A DNA stretch of 64,000 nt from Erythrobacter aureus (GTDB lineage Bacteria; Pseudomonadota; Alphaproteobacteria; Sphingomonadales; Sphingomonadaceae). A program made the position numbers and the translations under genes. Below are positions 1 to 12,084 of this stretch, piece by piece (position 1 is the stretch's first letter; the number at the start of each line of letters is the position of its first letter). The notes under the pieces were generated by a model. That model searched no databases. It worked only from the letters and a program-made list of their open reading frames with translations, and had not been told where the DNA came from. The DNA lies in NCBI RefSeq assembly GCF_003355455.1, contig NZ_CP031357.1, forward strand, positions 1,218,501 through 1,282,500, given 5' to 3'.

Positions 1-1505
1 ATCAGCTTCCACGCCCGGCGCGAGCGGTTGGTCTGTTTGAGCTCCACCCCCAGTTCGGGCGGGACGGTGTCCGGCGCCAGATCGCTGCCTTCGCCTGCGG
101 CGGTGAAGGGCGTGTTGTTGGCATTGTAGAGCCAGCCCGAAGCCGGATTGATATATTTCGGCAGGGCTTCGTAAGATACCGGCGCGTTCCACAATGCCTT
201 GGGATCGTTGCCAGGCAGGACGCCGCGCCAGTCATATCCCTTGGCCCGATCGGGCAGGGCGGCATTATAGACATAAGCGATATTGCCCCCCTCATCGGCA
301 TAGATGAAGTTGGTCGAGGGGATATCCATCCGCGCCAGGATAGCCTGCCATTCCTCAAGCGTTTCCGCCTTGTTGAGCCGGTAATAGGCGTCGAGCTGTC
401 CCAGATTGTCGATCCCGCCATAACGGATGGCGAAAGCACCCCTGTCGTTCTTGATGACCGGGCCGTGGACGCTGCGATATACCGTTCGCCGGACGGGGAG
501 AACCACCGGCCCGAAGCGCACCGGAAGCGTGACCGTCTCTTCCTCCAGGTCGAGCCAGCGGTCCCCCATGCGATACTTCCTGCCGCTGTCGTCGAGCACC
601 AGCTTGTACACGTCGGTCATGTCGGGCCGATTGACTGTATTGGTCCAGCCCAGATGTTCGTTATGTCCAAGGAAGGGAAACGGACTGCCGGGGAAATTGG
701 CGCCGGCATAATGCCAGCCTTCGCCGCTTTGGACCACGAGTTCGTACCACGCCACGCCCCCGCGCCATGGCTGGTGACTGTTGGAGACGAGACGAGTCAC
801 GCCGTCGCCCGATTTTTCCGGCGCGATCGCAAAGGCGTTCGATCCCGCCAGGGCACCGTCTTCGCCCCAGGGCAATGGGTAGGCGCGGGCCTGGGCGGGG
901 ATTTCTTCCGCTCCGATGGATGGCCCGAATTCGGGCCAGAGGTCCTCGCCCGCAACCAGCGGTTCGATGGTGTTGTTCAACCCGAAGAAGAAGGGTTGGC
1001 GCAAGGCAAAGCCGGCGGCAACGTCCATGCCGTCAACTGGAAACAGATTTGCGAGCTTGATCTCTTGCGGGTGCGCCTCCGCATAGTCGTTGAGGCCCGT
1101 GGCGTAGGCTTCGAACAGCGCGCGCGTGTCTTCCGGCAGGTCGGGGTAGTTTCGTTCCGCAGTCCCGCGCGCATCGAGCAGGTGGTAGACATAGTCCACC
1201 GCCGCGCCATCGGGTCCGGCAATGGCGCCATACCGCCCGCGCGCCATGGCGATGACGTCTTGCAGCGTGAAGAAATCGTCTTCGGAATGGGCAATGGCGA
1301 CACCATAGGCCACGTCGGCATCCCGTTCGCCGTAAATGTGCGGAACACCGAACTCGTCGCGGATGATTTCCGCCGTATAGCTATCGTTCGACTGCGCGAC
1401 ATCGCCCCGCTTGGCGAAGAACGGCTCCCAGGTGGCCAGTCCGACGAATGCCACCAGCACGAGTAGGAGCAGCACAAGGCCGATGCGGCCCAGCAATTTT
1501 GTCAT
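1..1505 (-). CDS. Penicillin acylase family Ntn-hydrolase (3' end outside window)
   Basis: Reading leftward from an ATG at 1505, about 501 residues are visible before the window edge cuts the gene. Residues 5-25 are a hydrophobic export or anchor segment. VPHIYG lies at 54-59, and GSNAF with Ser222 follows an acidic GEDGALA stretch. In this family that Ser becomes the N-terminal nucleophile after autocatalytic removal of a spacer, giving alpha and beta chains. Further on, GHNEHLGWT and a TNRSRRAW segment are typical of the beta chain. The family hydrolyses amides in the periplasm: beta-lactam side chains, N-acyl-homoserine lactones or other acyl amino compounds. The substrate cannot be told from sequence. 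It diverges from the ATPase gene at 1619 across 113 bp. The family is clear; the biological role is not. Confidence 0.85.
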   Translation of the reverse strand, partial: MTKLLGRIGLVLLLLVLVAFVGLATWEPFFAKRGDVAQSNDSYTAEIIRDEFGVPHIYGERDADVAYGVAIAHSEDDFFTLQDVIAMARGRYGAIAGPDGAAVDYVYHLLDARGTAERNYPDLPEDTRALFEAYATGLNDYAEAHPQEIKLANLFPVDGMDVAAGFALRQPFFFGLNNTIEPLVAGEDLWPEFGPSIGAEEIPAQARAYPLPWGEDGALAGSNAFAIAPEKSGDGVTRLVSNSHQPWRGGVAWYELVVQSGEGWHYAGANFPGSPFPFLGHNEHLGWTNTVNRPDMTDVYKLVLDDSGRKYRMGDRWLDLEEETVTLPVRFGPVVLPVRRTVYRSVHGPVIKNDRGAFAIRYGGIDNLGQLDAYYRLNKAETLEEWQAILARMDIPSTNFIYADEGGNIAYVYNAALPDRAKGYDWRGVLPGNDPKALWNAPVSYEALPKYINPASGWLYNANNTPFTAAGEGSDLAPDTVPPELGVELKQTNRSRRAWKL

Positions 1506-1618
1506 AAAAATCCGTCCTCTGTTGCAACCGGCCTAGCGAGGAGGCGGTCGAGACGCAACGCGATTGGGCAAAACCGCGCCGGGCATGTTCCCCAGCGGGG
1601 ATTCGGCTGGCTAACCAC

Positions 1619-3073
1619 ATGCGAGTGACAGCGCAGATCACCATTGGCCACGAATCTTCCGGCAAGCCGGTCGAGTTCGATATCGAGGAACTCCTCGCCA
1701 CCCGCTTGCTCGTCCAGGGCAATTCGGGCAGCGGCAAGTCGCACCTGATCCGCCGGTTGCTCGAAGAGAGCGCCGGGATGGTCCAGCAGGTGGTGATCGA
1801 TCCGGAAGGCGACTTCCCCTCGCTGGCCGAGGAATTCGGCCATGTGGTGATCGACGGATCGGCCTATTCGCCCGGCGAGATCGAAGCGCTCGCCCGGCGC
1901 ATCCGCGAACACCGCGCCAGCGTCGTGCTCGATCTCGACGGGCTCGAGGTCGAGCAACAGATCCGCTGCGCCGCCCAGTTTCTGACCGCGCTGTTCGATG
2001 CCCCGCGCGAACACTGGTATCCTGCGCTGGTGGTGGTCGATGAGGCGCAGATGTTCGCTCCTGCGGCGGCTGGCGAAATGGCCGAGGACACGCGGCGCAT
2101 GACGCTGTCGGCGATGACCAACCTGATGTGTCGCGGGCGCAAGCGCGGCCTTGCCGGGATTGTCGCTACCCAGCGGCTGGCCAAGCTCGCCAAGAATGTG
2201 GCCGCCGAGGCCTCGAACTTTCTGATGGGGCGGACCTTCCTCGATATCGACATGGTCCGCGCCGCCGACCTGCTCGGGATGGAGCGGCGGCAGGCGGAGC
2301 GTATTCGCGAGCTCGAACGCGGGCATTTCCTCGCGCTCGGGCCGGCGATCACGCGTGTGCCGCTGGCGGTGAAGATCGGCCCGGTGAAGACCGGCCACGC
2401 CGTCCGGAGCGAAGGGCTGATGGCGCTGCCCGATACGGCGCCCGAAGACATGGCCGCCTTGCTTACCACCGATCTGGCTAGCGAAGTCGCCAAGGCGCCG
2501 CCGCCGCCCGCCCCGCCGCCCGCACCACGGGTCGAGGAAGTGGCCGACAGCATCGCCGGGGCCGAGGAACGCCAGGTGGACACGCCTGCCGAGCCGGTCG
2601 ACACCTCTGCCGTTGCCGCTCGGATAGCGGAAATCATCGGCGAGCTGGCGCAGGAGGAGGGGATCGCCTTCCAGTCGGCCAGCGCGCAATACCAGACCTT
2701 CCTCACGCGGTGCCGCCGCGAACGGCTGATCGGACCCATGCCCGACATGCGCGCTTTCCGGCGCCGTTTCGCGATCGCCGGGGCGGGACTGGGCGAACTC
2801 GAGGAGGCGCTACAGACGCGGATCATGGGTTTGGCCAAGGCGGTCGAAGAAGATCTTCTCGGTCCGTTTCTCGTTATCGCCAAGGCCGCCCATGCGGGCG
2901 AGACCCAAGTCGATGAGAACGAACTCGCGCGGGCTTACGGCACCAGTTCGCCGGGGCGTATCCGCCGATTGCTCGACCATCTGGAGCGGCAGGGCCTGGT
3001 CGTCGTGCGCGAGGATTTCGGCGGCGATCGCACGGTGATGGTCCCCGGCCTCGATACGATCGCCGTCCCTTAG
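1619..3073 (+). CDS. HerA/DUF87-type ATPase with C-terminal helical domain
   Basis: This 484-residue protein has a Walker A motif GNSGSGKS at 34-41 and a Walker B ending in DE at 141-142 (VVVDEAQMF). A 'GRKRGLAGIVATQR' sensor-like stretch follows, which is typical of the HerA/FtsK ATPase superfamily (DUF87 N-terminus). HerA proteins are DNA-translocating motors, often working with a NurA nuclease, but no nurA is seen here and this single-gene bacterial type is poorly characterised. A Pro/Ala-rich linker near 290-305 separates the motor from a C-terminal region (about 330-484). The last 70 residues look like a winged helix (GRIRRLLDHLERQGLVVV). It converges on the porin gene with only an 18-bp gap. 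A DNA-processing role is inferred from family only. Confidence 0.75.
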   Translation: MRVTAQITIGHESSGKPVEFDIEELLATRLLVQGNSGSGKSHLIRRLLEESAGMVQQVVIDPEGDFPSLAEEFGHVVIDGSAYSPGEIEALARRIREHRASVVLDLDGLEVEQQIRCAAQFLTALFDAPREHWYPALVVVDEAQMFAPAAAGEMAEDTRRMTLSAMTNLMCRGRKRGLAGIVATQRLAKLAKNVAAEASNFLMGRTFLDIDMVRAADLLGMERRQAERIRELERGHFLALGPAITRVPLAVKIGPVKTGHAVRSEGLMALPDTAPEDMAALLTTDLASEVAKAPPPPAPPPAPRVEEVADSIAGAEERQVDTPAEPVDTSAVAARIAEIIGELAQEEGIAFQSASAQYQTFLTRCRRERLIGPMPDMRAFRRRFAIAGAGLGELEEALQTRIMGLAKAVEEDLLGPFLVIAKAAHAGETQVDENELARAYGTSSPGRIRRLLDHLERQGLVVVREDFGGDRTVMVPGLDTIAVP

Positions 3074-3091
3074 GCGCGGCAAGTGCGCTGG

Positions 3092-4654
3092 TCAGAAACT
3101 GCCCTGGATGCCCAGCAGAAAAACATTTGTATTCACGTCCTGGCGTGACACGGTCGCGCCGCCTGGCAAATTGCCGCCGCTCAGGAAGTTTAGCGGTACG
3201 AACCCTTCGGCCAGGACATATTCGCCGAACAGATTGACATTGCCGACAGGGAACCAGGACAGGCCGGCGACGAACTGGCTCTGCGTTTCCCACGGTGCCC
3301 CTTCGTCCCCGGCGGTAAAGCGACTGAATTCGGCAGACAATGCGAATTCGCGCCGTGCATCGGCCCATTCTTGGCCGAAGCCGTAGCGCCCGCCGAAGGT
3401 GAAGGCGGTAGCTGGCACCGCTTCGAAGACACTCAGCGGGTTGGTAGGATCGGGCACGCGCGTACCTGGCCAGACTTTCGTGGTTTCGGCATATTCGCCC
3501 AACAGGTCGAAATCGCCAATCCGGGCCTTGCCATAGGCGGCCCAGGCCGGGTTGTTTTCCTGGCAGGAATTAAAGTGGGCAACCGGGTAGTCCTGGCAGT
3601 AGGCGCTGCCATGTATGTAACTTGCGCCGAGCGTGGCCGAGGCGAAATCGCTCAGCTTGGCAGTATAGTTGCCGTCGACGGCGAAGTTGTTGACCTTCGA
3701 CGGAATGGACGTTCCATTGACGGGTGCGTTCGCGGCGCGGAACTGCGCGCCGCCCTGAACGGCCATGCCGCGAAGGTGGAAGCCGTCGGTATACAGCCCC
3801 ACAGTGCCGCCGTAAGCAAGCCCGGCAAAAGCATGCCAATTGGTCGAGTTGGTGAACGGGCTGACAGTATCGTTAAGCCCGAACGGTACGTCCATCTTGC
3901 CGATCAGTGCATAAACGGGCGCTTTCTGCAGATCGCCCACCATGATCCAGCCGCGGCGCAGTTGAATTTGGTTGCGTGTCAGTGAGGTAATTGTGCCCGC
4001 CCCGAAGCTTTGCTGGGGATCGTAGAGAAACTCCGCATATCCCGTAATTCCATCGGTCAGTTGCGCGGTGACGGCGAGCTGTGCGGAATGCAGAACAATC
4101 TCGGACACCCGCTTGCCGCTCTGGTTGGCCCCTGTGGGGTGACGGGTAAGATAGCCGAAATTATTGTCGACATTGCTCAATTGCAGGTTGGCCAGCGCCG
4201 TGACCCCGCCCGAGAGAGTTACCGGATTGGAAAGCCGTTCGGCCGCTATGGCCTGCAACTGGTAAAGTGGCTTGGAGTTCGTTCGCTCGGCATGGTCGAG
4301 CATGGCGTAACCGTATTCCGGATCGATCCCCACCAGCGCGGTCGATTCCCGGCCTTGGATGGTGTTGTCGCCGCGTTCGGCCACCGTATCGCGTGTTCCA
4401 TCAACCTCTGGCAGACGATCATATTGCGCTGCGGTACCATCTGCCTGACGCGGCTGTACGGCGATGGGCTGGCGCAGCGCTTCCACCTCGCCCCGCAAAC
4501 GCGCATTTTCCGCTTCGAGGCGTTCGAGACGCGCCTCAATTGCCGCGAGCGCGCTGGCGTCCTGCGCCGCAGCAGGCCCGGCGATGGCAGCAACCATGGC
4601 GGCCCCTGACAATACACAGGCACGAACAGATAGTTTTGCCCTAAGGATTTGCAT
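3092..4654 (-). CDS. Coiled-coil outer-membrane porin (LbtU-like)
   Basis: This 520-residue exported protein has a signal peptide at 1-30 ending in AAAQ. A short coiled coil follows (about 33-65, LERLEAENARLRGEVEAL), then a long region of alternating beta-strand pattern ends in a terminal Phe (LLGIQGSF). That plan is typical of trimeric porins that anchor to the wall through an N-terminal coiled coil. Segments such as HSAQLAVTAQLTDGITGYAEF and LRRGWIMVGDL resemble the LbtU siderophore-porin group as I remember it. DcaP-like or phosphate-selective porins are alternatives. SD-like AGGGAC precedes the ATG. The gene stands alone, divergent from clpB. The outer-membrane barrel is well supported; the substrate is not. 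Confidence 0.6.
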   Translation of the reverse strand: MQILRAKLSVRACVLSGAAMVAAIAGPAAAQDASALAAIEARLERLEAENARLRGEVEALRQPIAVQPRQADGTAAQYDRLPEVDGTRDTVAERGDNTIQGRESTALVGIDPEYGYAMLDHAERTNSKPLYQLQAIAAERLSNPVTLSGGVTALANLQLSNVDNNFGYLTRHPTGANQSGKRVSEIVLHSAQLAVTAQLTDGITGYAEFLYDPQQSFGAGTITSLTRNQIQLRRGWIMVGDLQKAPVYALIGKMDVPFGLNDTVSPFTNSTNWHAFAGLAYGGTVGLYTDGFHLRGMAVQGGAQFRAANAPVNGTSIPSKVNNFAVDGNYTAKLSDFASATLGASYIHGSAYCQDYPVAHFNSCQENNPAWAAYGKARIGDFDLLGEYAETTKVWPGTRVPDPTNPLSVFEAVPATAFTFGGRYGFGQEWADARREFALSAEFSRFTAGDEGAPWETQSQFVAGLSWFPVGNVNLFGEYVLAEGFVPLNFLSGGNLPGGATVSRQDVNTNVFLLGIQGSF

Positions 4655-4832
4655 TTTTCAAAAGTCCCTGTCGATTTCGGGATCGGCCTAACTCATCATG
4701 GTTAACAGCCCACTAAGGTTTGGTGGTTTTTGGCAAGGGTCGGACACCTCGCGGGCGAATGGGACTTGCGTCGCTACCGCTGACGCCTACCTACAAACCT
4801 AATACACCTCGCGAAAAATAGCGGGGGCAGGT
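4655..4832. other. Intergenic region between porin and clpB
   Basis: This stretch must carry the leftward porin promoter. Apart from the ribosome binding site of the porin gene (AGGGAC on the minus strand) and a weak CCAC/GTGG stem near 4711-4727, I see no further gene or strong signal. Confidence 0.4.
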
Positions 4833-4860
4833 CTTGTGTTGTATAATTGCCACACCATAT
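4833..4860 (+). promoter_or_regulatory. RpoH (sigma-32) type heat-shock promoter of clpB
   Basis: CTTGTG (4833-4838) and CACCATAT (4853-4860) are separated by 14 bp. This fits the known sigma-32 pattern CTTGAA-N13..15-CCCCATNT, with one mismatch to CCCCATNT in the -10 element and the core CTTG kept. The site ends about 31 bp before the clpB ATG at 4892, a normal leader distance. An in-frame ATG exists upstream at 4847, but it lies inside this promoter, so the start at 4892 is preferred. Confidence 0.7.
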
Positions 4861-4891
4861 GAGGGCGGCAATTTCTGACTGGGGTGTTTGC

Positions 4892-7470
<2,579 letters not shown>

Positions 7471-7474
<4 letters not shown>

Positions 7475-8448
7475 AAAGGCCGCCCCGGCGGTCCCTCCAA
7501 ATCTAGCGGGCGTTCGCGTATCCATTTGGAGAGGAGATATTTGGTGCCAGATTGGACAGGACACCCTGCATGAACAGATAGTGGACAAGGCTGCCCAGTG
7601 TGATCAATGTTTTGGAAGAGCAACGCGTCACCCGGCTTTCCTTTGAATGACCACTGGATAGCGTTAAACTGCGTTTCTCCTCCGGAGTAATCGTCATTTA
7701 GATATACAAGAAAAGTGAATTTTCGCTGATTTGCTGTATTGGGTAGGGTATCAAGATGCGACTTGTATTCTTGGCCTGTGTCGTAAGCGAGAATTTGGGT
7801 TGGCTCGCCCTGCTCGTAGGTTGAGTTGGTCGCTGCTGCGATTCGCCGATTAATCGCGTGCAATACCGCGTTCTCGCGCACGAAGGGGAAGGTCGCGGCG
7901 CGCGAATTGCGTATCGGGTCTTTCATAAGAGCGCCCGTGGCCGGATTGACCACTACCGAATCTCTTAGCTGCGGTTTTGAGAGATCTATTAGATATCTGC
8001 ATTCAGAAGCCGATAAAAATCCACGGATCGCCCAGATATTCGGTTCAGAACGAACGGCTTCACGCTGCGCTATTGTCTCGGGATCGCCTTTGTCGTCGAT
8101 ATCCATCGCAGCCAGAAGCCTGAGCTCGTCTCGATAGGCTGGCATTTGGCTATTGCGCATCAAGGAGATCGTCTCGTTCCAGCGACGCGGGGAACCACCG
8201 GCACCTGTCGATAACAGCGCGAGAAAAATGTGCTCGGCATCCTTGTATTGGTGCTTGGCAGCAATGCCGTACAGTCGCTGCGCTTCAGTTAGATCCCTTC
8301 TGATAAGATCCCCGGACATCCGCCAGCTCGCGAGGGTATACGCCGCTGCAGGATCATTGTGGTCGGCCGCATCGCAAAGGATATTGAACGCATCGTGTAT
8401 GCGTCCTTGGCTCACGGCTTCGAAAGCCCTTTCCGTTGCAGCAGGCAT
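7471..8448 (-). CDS. 2-oxoglutarate/Fe(II) oxygenase with Sel1/TPR-like N-terminus (prolyl-4-hydroxylase type)
   Basis: This is a 325-residue, apparently cytosolic protein with no signal peptide. Residues 5-110 are short helical repeats rich in Ala (AAAYTLASW, AQRLYGIAA) like Sel1/TPR. The C-terminal half is a double-stranded beta-helix oxygenase of the prolyl-4-hydroxylase family. The iron ligands read as His231 and Asp233 (SHLD) and His293 (SVHAG). Lys303 in GTKYLLSKW is the expected 2-oxoglutarate contact. The reaction would be hydroxylation of a peptide or small molecule with O2 and 2-oxoglutarate, coupled to succinate release. It lies 85 bp downstream of a TonB-dependent receptor, behind a hairpin, an arrangement repeated at 15396-20177. 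The target is unknown; the receptor, its ligand or a secreted peptide are candidates. Codon use and GC look slightly lower than in clpB. Confidence 0.85.
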
Positions 8449-8472
8449 TGCGTCTCGACCTTTATGAACGAA

Positions 8473-8506
8473 AAGCGGGGCCGACCATTCCTGCCCGGCC
8501 CCGCTT
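8473..8506 (-). terminator. Hairpin terminator after TonB receptor, before oxygenase gene
   Basis: A perfect 11-bp inverted repeat (AAGCGGGGCCG at 8473-8483, CGGCCCCGCTT at 8496-8506) has a 12-nt loop. Read leftward it is followed by TTTTCGTT. It is an intrinsic-terminator shape between the receptor stop at 8534 and the oxygenase start at 8448. It should end most receptor transcripts and limit read-through into the oxygenase. Confidence 0.8.
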
Positions 8507-8533
8507 GGGTATTCTGGCTAGCTCAGATCTGAA

Positions 8534-11500
8534 TTAGAATTCAGCGCGTACACCAGCATAGAAATTTCGGCCTCGCACGGGGTAGATCGCGCTGCCGGCA
8601 CCAATACCGGTAAGACCAAGAGGTGGGTTGGTGTTGAGGATATTATCCACGCCAAGAGTGAAGTCGAAATTCTCAAACTCAAAGCCGACACGGACGTCGT
8701 GATAAAACGTGTCCGGATAATATTCGACATCAGCATAGTCAGCGTTCTCGGGGGCGCGGCCCTGAAGCGAGAAGATGTCCTCGTAGTTGTTCAAGACCAT
8801 CTTACCAATGAAACGCATTTCGTAGCCGAATGTGACCTCAGATAGCTTGAGATCCACGGTCCACCGGAACTCGTCCTGAGGGTCACCCAGTTCGCTTAAA
8901 ATCCGGTTTTCGAAGTCGGGATTCGAGGGGTCTTCGAAATTGCTCCGCTCAAAGAGGTGGGTGTAGATAAAGCGAGTGCTAATCGCGTTGTCTTCACCGA
9001 ACGGTCGCCTGTAGCTGACTTCGGCATCGATACCCCTTACAGTCCGGGCAGCGAAGTTGAGCGGTGTGATTTCCGCATCCGCATCCAGAATCTGACCTGG
9101 CTGCTCTTGGTTCGGACCTAAGCCGGCACCACGATACCTCTGAAAAATATCGCAGAACTGATTGTCCAGGCTCGGAAGATCGTAACAAGCGTTGACAATC
9201 TGCTGAGCAGACGGAGCGGAAATCACATCCTCCACTCGGATGTCATAGTAGTCGACCGTTAGAGAGAAGCCGGGAGCAAACGTCGGCGTGAAAACTGCGC
9301 CAATCGTGTATGAGTCCGATTTCTCTTCCGTGAGGTCTGGGTTCGAGCCACTGAGGATTTCCAACGAATAGTTGGGAAGGGTCGCGATCGAGGCCAGCAA
9401 ATCCGGTCCGAGATCGGCAAGACAGTTCGCCGCCCGATTCTCGGAACCTGCCCCGATATTTGCCTCACGACAGGGATCCTGGAAACCAGGAGCAAAGTTC
9501 TGCGAAAGAGCCGAAGAAGTTTCGGACAGGTTCGGTGCGCGAACCGAGCGACCGTATTGCGCGCGGAAACGGATGTCGGGAATGGGTTGCCATTCCACGC
9601 CCGCATTATACGCCACTGTGGTCCCTACCGCGTTATCGTAATCCGAAACACGAACCGCACCCGATACCGTTAGCTCCTCAAAGAAAGGAGTGTTAGCGAG
9701 GATTGGGATACGAATTTCGCCAAAGGCCTCTTTCACCGTGAAAGGGTCTGGTGCGAAGGTAGGAAGGGCGTTGTAGAAAGTTCTTCCCGCCTCCACGATC
9801 GGATCCGCTTGGAAAAAGAGCTCTTCCCGGCGATATTCTGCGCCCACCGCAAAGCCGATCGGCCCGCCTGGCAATTCGAAGAAGCCGCTCGTATTGCCCG
9901 AAAGATACGCGGACGCAACGAACTGCTCCAGCTCGGCTACCGACGTGGTATCCTCGAGAATATAGGCCCCGGCAGCCGAGTTATCGGGTGCCCCAAAGGG
10001 ATTGTATGGAACACAATTGGCTACGTCCTGATCGAGGAATGGCTCGTCAGCGGTATCATAAGCGATTGCCGCACTCGGATCGATTTGCGAACGGCAAACG
10101 ATATTGCCCGTTGCAGGGTCAATCGCGGAGTCGAGGGCCAGCAGGAACCGATTCGGGACGATATTGCCCAAAACCCGCGTGGCCTCTTTAACCTTGCCGT
10201 AGTTCAGTGCGACTTCGTAGTTCCAAGCATTGCCGAACTCACCGCGAACGCCACCGACAATGCGATAGGTCTCGCGCTCGGACGCTTCATCTCGGCTACC
10301 AAGATCATCCAAGAAGCGGGAGAAGTCGAACCTGAACGAACCATCAGCAATAGCTGCCCTGTCGCCGGCGCTCAATTCGCGTGACAGAAACGCGTTCTTG
10401 ATAAGGCTACCGCGGAGACCTGACGCCAAGAGCTGCTCGGTGATTACGCCTCGCGCTTGTTCGCTCAAGAATGGGTTGTCCAAGCGCACGCCTTCGCGGG
10501 AATCGCCGAAAGTCAGAAACTGCCCCTGGATAAAGGCGGGCGAGGATTGCTGACCCTGCGTTTTGATGTTCACGTATTTTGCTTCGACAAACGGAACAAG
10601 CGCCGGTGATATCTCAAATTTCGCGAGCAGATTAACGTTGATGCGTTCCTGATCGGGAAGCACCGATTGAAGGGTGCCTTCACGACCCGTCTGACCGTTG
10701 CCGCCGATTGCGGTACCGAAGGGGCCGCCGCCTATGATTGAACCTGCAGTTTCCGGAACCAGGCGGCCGTCCGCCGTAAAGAGGTACAGACAGTTGTAGG
10801 GCACGTCATTGTAGCCGACGCCGCAGCCGGGTGCATCGATCGTACCGACGCCATCGTCGATCTGAGCCTGCGTGGGCTGAGAGAACGGCACGAGGGTGTT
10901 GAAGAAAATCGTGCGGGAGCGGATATCCCTAACGAAGATACGATCAGGATTCCCATCGCTCCCGTTAGGGGTGCCCGCACCATCCGCGTCGACCACTACG
11001 AAGCCATCGTTGCGACGAAGATATGAAACGTCCGACCCGTAAACGCGTTCCTGATTCGCATACTCGGCGTGAAGAGTTACGTTGCCGCGACCGTCAGCGA
11101 AGTTCTGACCAATCATTCCCGATACATATTGGTTCGGGAAATTGCCCTCATAATTAACGCCGACATGCCCACGCAATTGGACGCCTTCGAAGTCATCGCG
11201 AAGAATGAAGTTCACCACACCCGCAATTGCGTCGGAGCCATAAATGGCCGAGTTGCCGCCAGTGACGACATCGACGCGTTCTATAAGATCGTTGGGGATA
11301 GAGTTGACGTCTACCGATGTGCCATTCGAAAGAATATCGGATGCGACATGGCGACGACCATTAACCAGCGTCAAAGTGCGTGAAGTGCCTAGGCCACGAA
11401 GGTCGAGGAGGTTAAGCCCGGTCGTACCGAGGAAACGACCCGCATTCGTTTGGCTGAAAGTACTACGCAGCTGAGGCAAGTCATTCAGCGTGTCGCCAAC

Positions 11501-11752
11501 GTTGACCGAGCCTTGCTTAAAGAAAGCCTCGTTATCGAGCACGGTCACTGGGACGGCGGACTCGAGTTCAGGGCGCGCGATACGCGAGCCGGTCACCACG
11601 ATCGCGTTGCTCGGCGGAGCAGAGGCGTCTTCAACGGTCTCGTCTTCGTCAACATCCTGCGCGAGCGCCGGCGTGGAGATCGCCATGGCGGCGAGGCCAG
11701 CACCGGTAAGCAGCGCGGCCCGACCACCCAAGGTGGCAAAGGTCTTTTTCAT
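8534..11752 (-). CDS. TonB-dependent outer-membrane receptor (first copy)
   Basis: This 1072-residue receptor starts at ATG 11752, where the minus strand has SD-like AGGGGA and the protein begins MKKTF with a clean signal peptide ending at TPALAQ. An in-frame upstream ATG at 11830 would only add a basic tail before the signal. After a short acidic linker comes AIVVTGSRI, the TonB-box/plug border common in sphingomonads. The plug follows (LRGLGTSRTLTLVNGRR, IPNDLIERVDVVTGG, YGSDAIAGVVNFI), then a long barrel ending in Phe (YAGVRAEF). Such receptors import scarce large substrates by proton-motive force through TonB-ExbBD. The substrate is unknown. It is clearly paralogous to the receptor at 17022-20177, sharing IVVTGSRI, the following LESA and PVTV segments, and the modifying-enzyme context. 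Confidence 0.95.
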   Translation of the reverse strand: MKKTFATLGGRAALLTGAGLAAMAISTPALAQDVDEDETVEDASAPPSNAIVVTGSRIARPELESAVPVTVLDNEAFFKQGSVNVGDTLNDLPQLRSTFSQTNAGRFLGTTGLNLLDLRGLGTSRTLTLVNGRRHVASDILSNGTSVDVNSIPNDLIERVDVVTGGNSAIYGSDAIAGVVNFILRDDFEGVQLRGHVGVNYEGNFPNQYVSGMIGQNFADGRGNVTLHAEYANQERVYGSDVSYLRRNDGFVVVDADGAGTPNGSDGNPDRIFVRDIRSRTIFFNTLVPFSQPTQAQIDDGVGTIDAPGCGVGYNDVPYNCLYLFTADGRLVPETAGSIIGGGPFGTAIGGNGQTGREGTLQSVLPDQERINVNLLAKFEISPALVPFVEAKYVNIKTQGQQSSPAFIQGQFLTFGDSREGVRLDNPFLSEQARGVITEQLLASGLRGSLIKNAFLSRELSAGDRAAIADGSFRFDFSRFLDDLGSRDEASERETYRIVGGVRGEFGNAWNYEVALNYGKVKEATRVLGNIVPNRFLLALDSAIDPATGNIVCRSQIDPSAAIAYDTADEPFLDQDVANCVPYNPFGAPDNSAAGAYILEDTTSVAELEQFVASAYLSGNTSGFFELPGGPIGFAVGAEYRREELFFQADPIVEAGRTFYNALPTFAPDPFTVKEAFGEIRIPILANTPFFEELTVSGAVRVSDYDNAVGTTVAYNAGVEWQPIPDIRFRAQYGRSVRAPNLSETSSALSQNFAPGFQDPCREANIGAGSENRAANCLADLGPDLLASIATLPNYSLEILSGSNPDLTEEKSDSYTIGAVFTPTFAPGFSLTVDYYDIRVEDVISAPSAQQIVNACYDLPSLDNQFCDIFQRYRGAGLGPNQEQPGQILDADAEITPLNFAARTVRGIDAEVSYRRPFGEDNAISTRFIYTHLFERSNFEDPSNPDFENRILSELGDPQDEFRWTVDLKLSEVTFGYEMRFIGKMVLNNYEDIFSLQGRAPENADYADVEYYPDTFYHDVRVGFEFENFDFTLGVDNILNTNPPLGLTGIGAGSAIYPVRGRNFYAGVRAEF

Positions 11753-12084
11753 GATTTGCAGTCCCCTAAACTCGAGCCGGATCGGTCCGGCTAGTGTGCC
11801 GATAAGAGCAAGCCGTAAGCGCAGACGCAAGCAATGCGTCGCATAAATGGGTCCTGCATCTTACTATCCATGATGGAGAGTCACCAAATTGCCACACTTT
11901 TGGCCAGGCGGGACAGTTGTATGGACGGTTTGTGACAACGGGGCGGGCGCGGCGCGGCTCGTCCTGCTCTCGACGTATGCTGTTACCTGCTGTGGTATGC
12001 CGACAAGAGCATCGGGCGTGGTCGGTTGGCCAACGCACTTTTGCTACCGCGAATGCCTGTTGTGCAGATTCACCGGAAACTTTG
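11753..12084. other. Intergenic region upstream of the first TonB receptor
   Basis: About 330 bp without a supported gene. It holds the leftward leader and promoter of the receptor. Next to the start is SD AGGGGA. A 7-bp stem AGCCGGA/TCCGGCT (11775-11792, TCGG loop) lies in the transcribed leader. Short readings on both strands lack coding character. The right end runs into the receptor remnant at 12085. No recognised operator was found. Confidence 0.5.

Noticed and set aside
465..1466. Plus-strand open reading of 333 codons opposite the acylase gene
   Set aside because: The minus strand encodes the acylase with signal segment and Ser222 nucleophile motif across the same bases.
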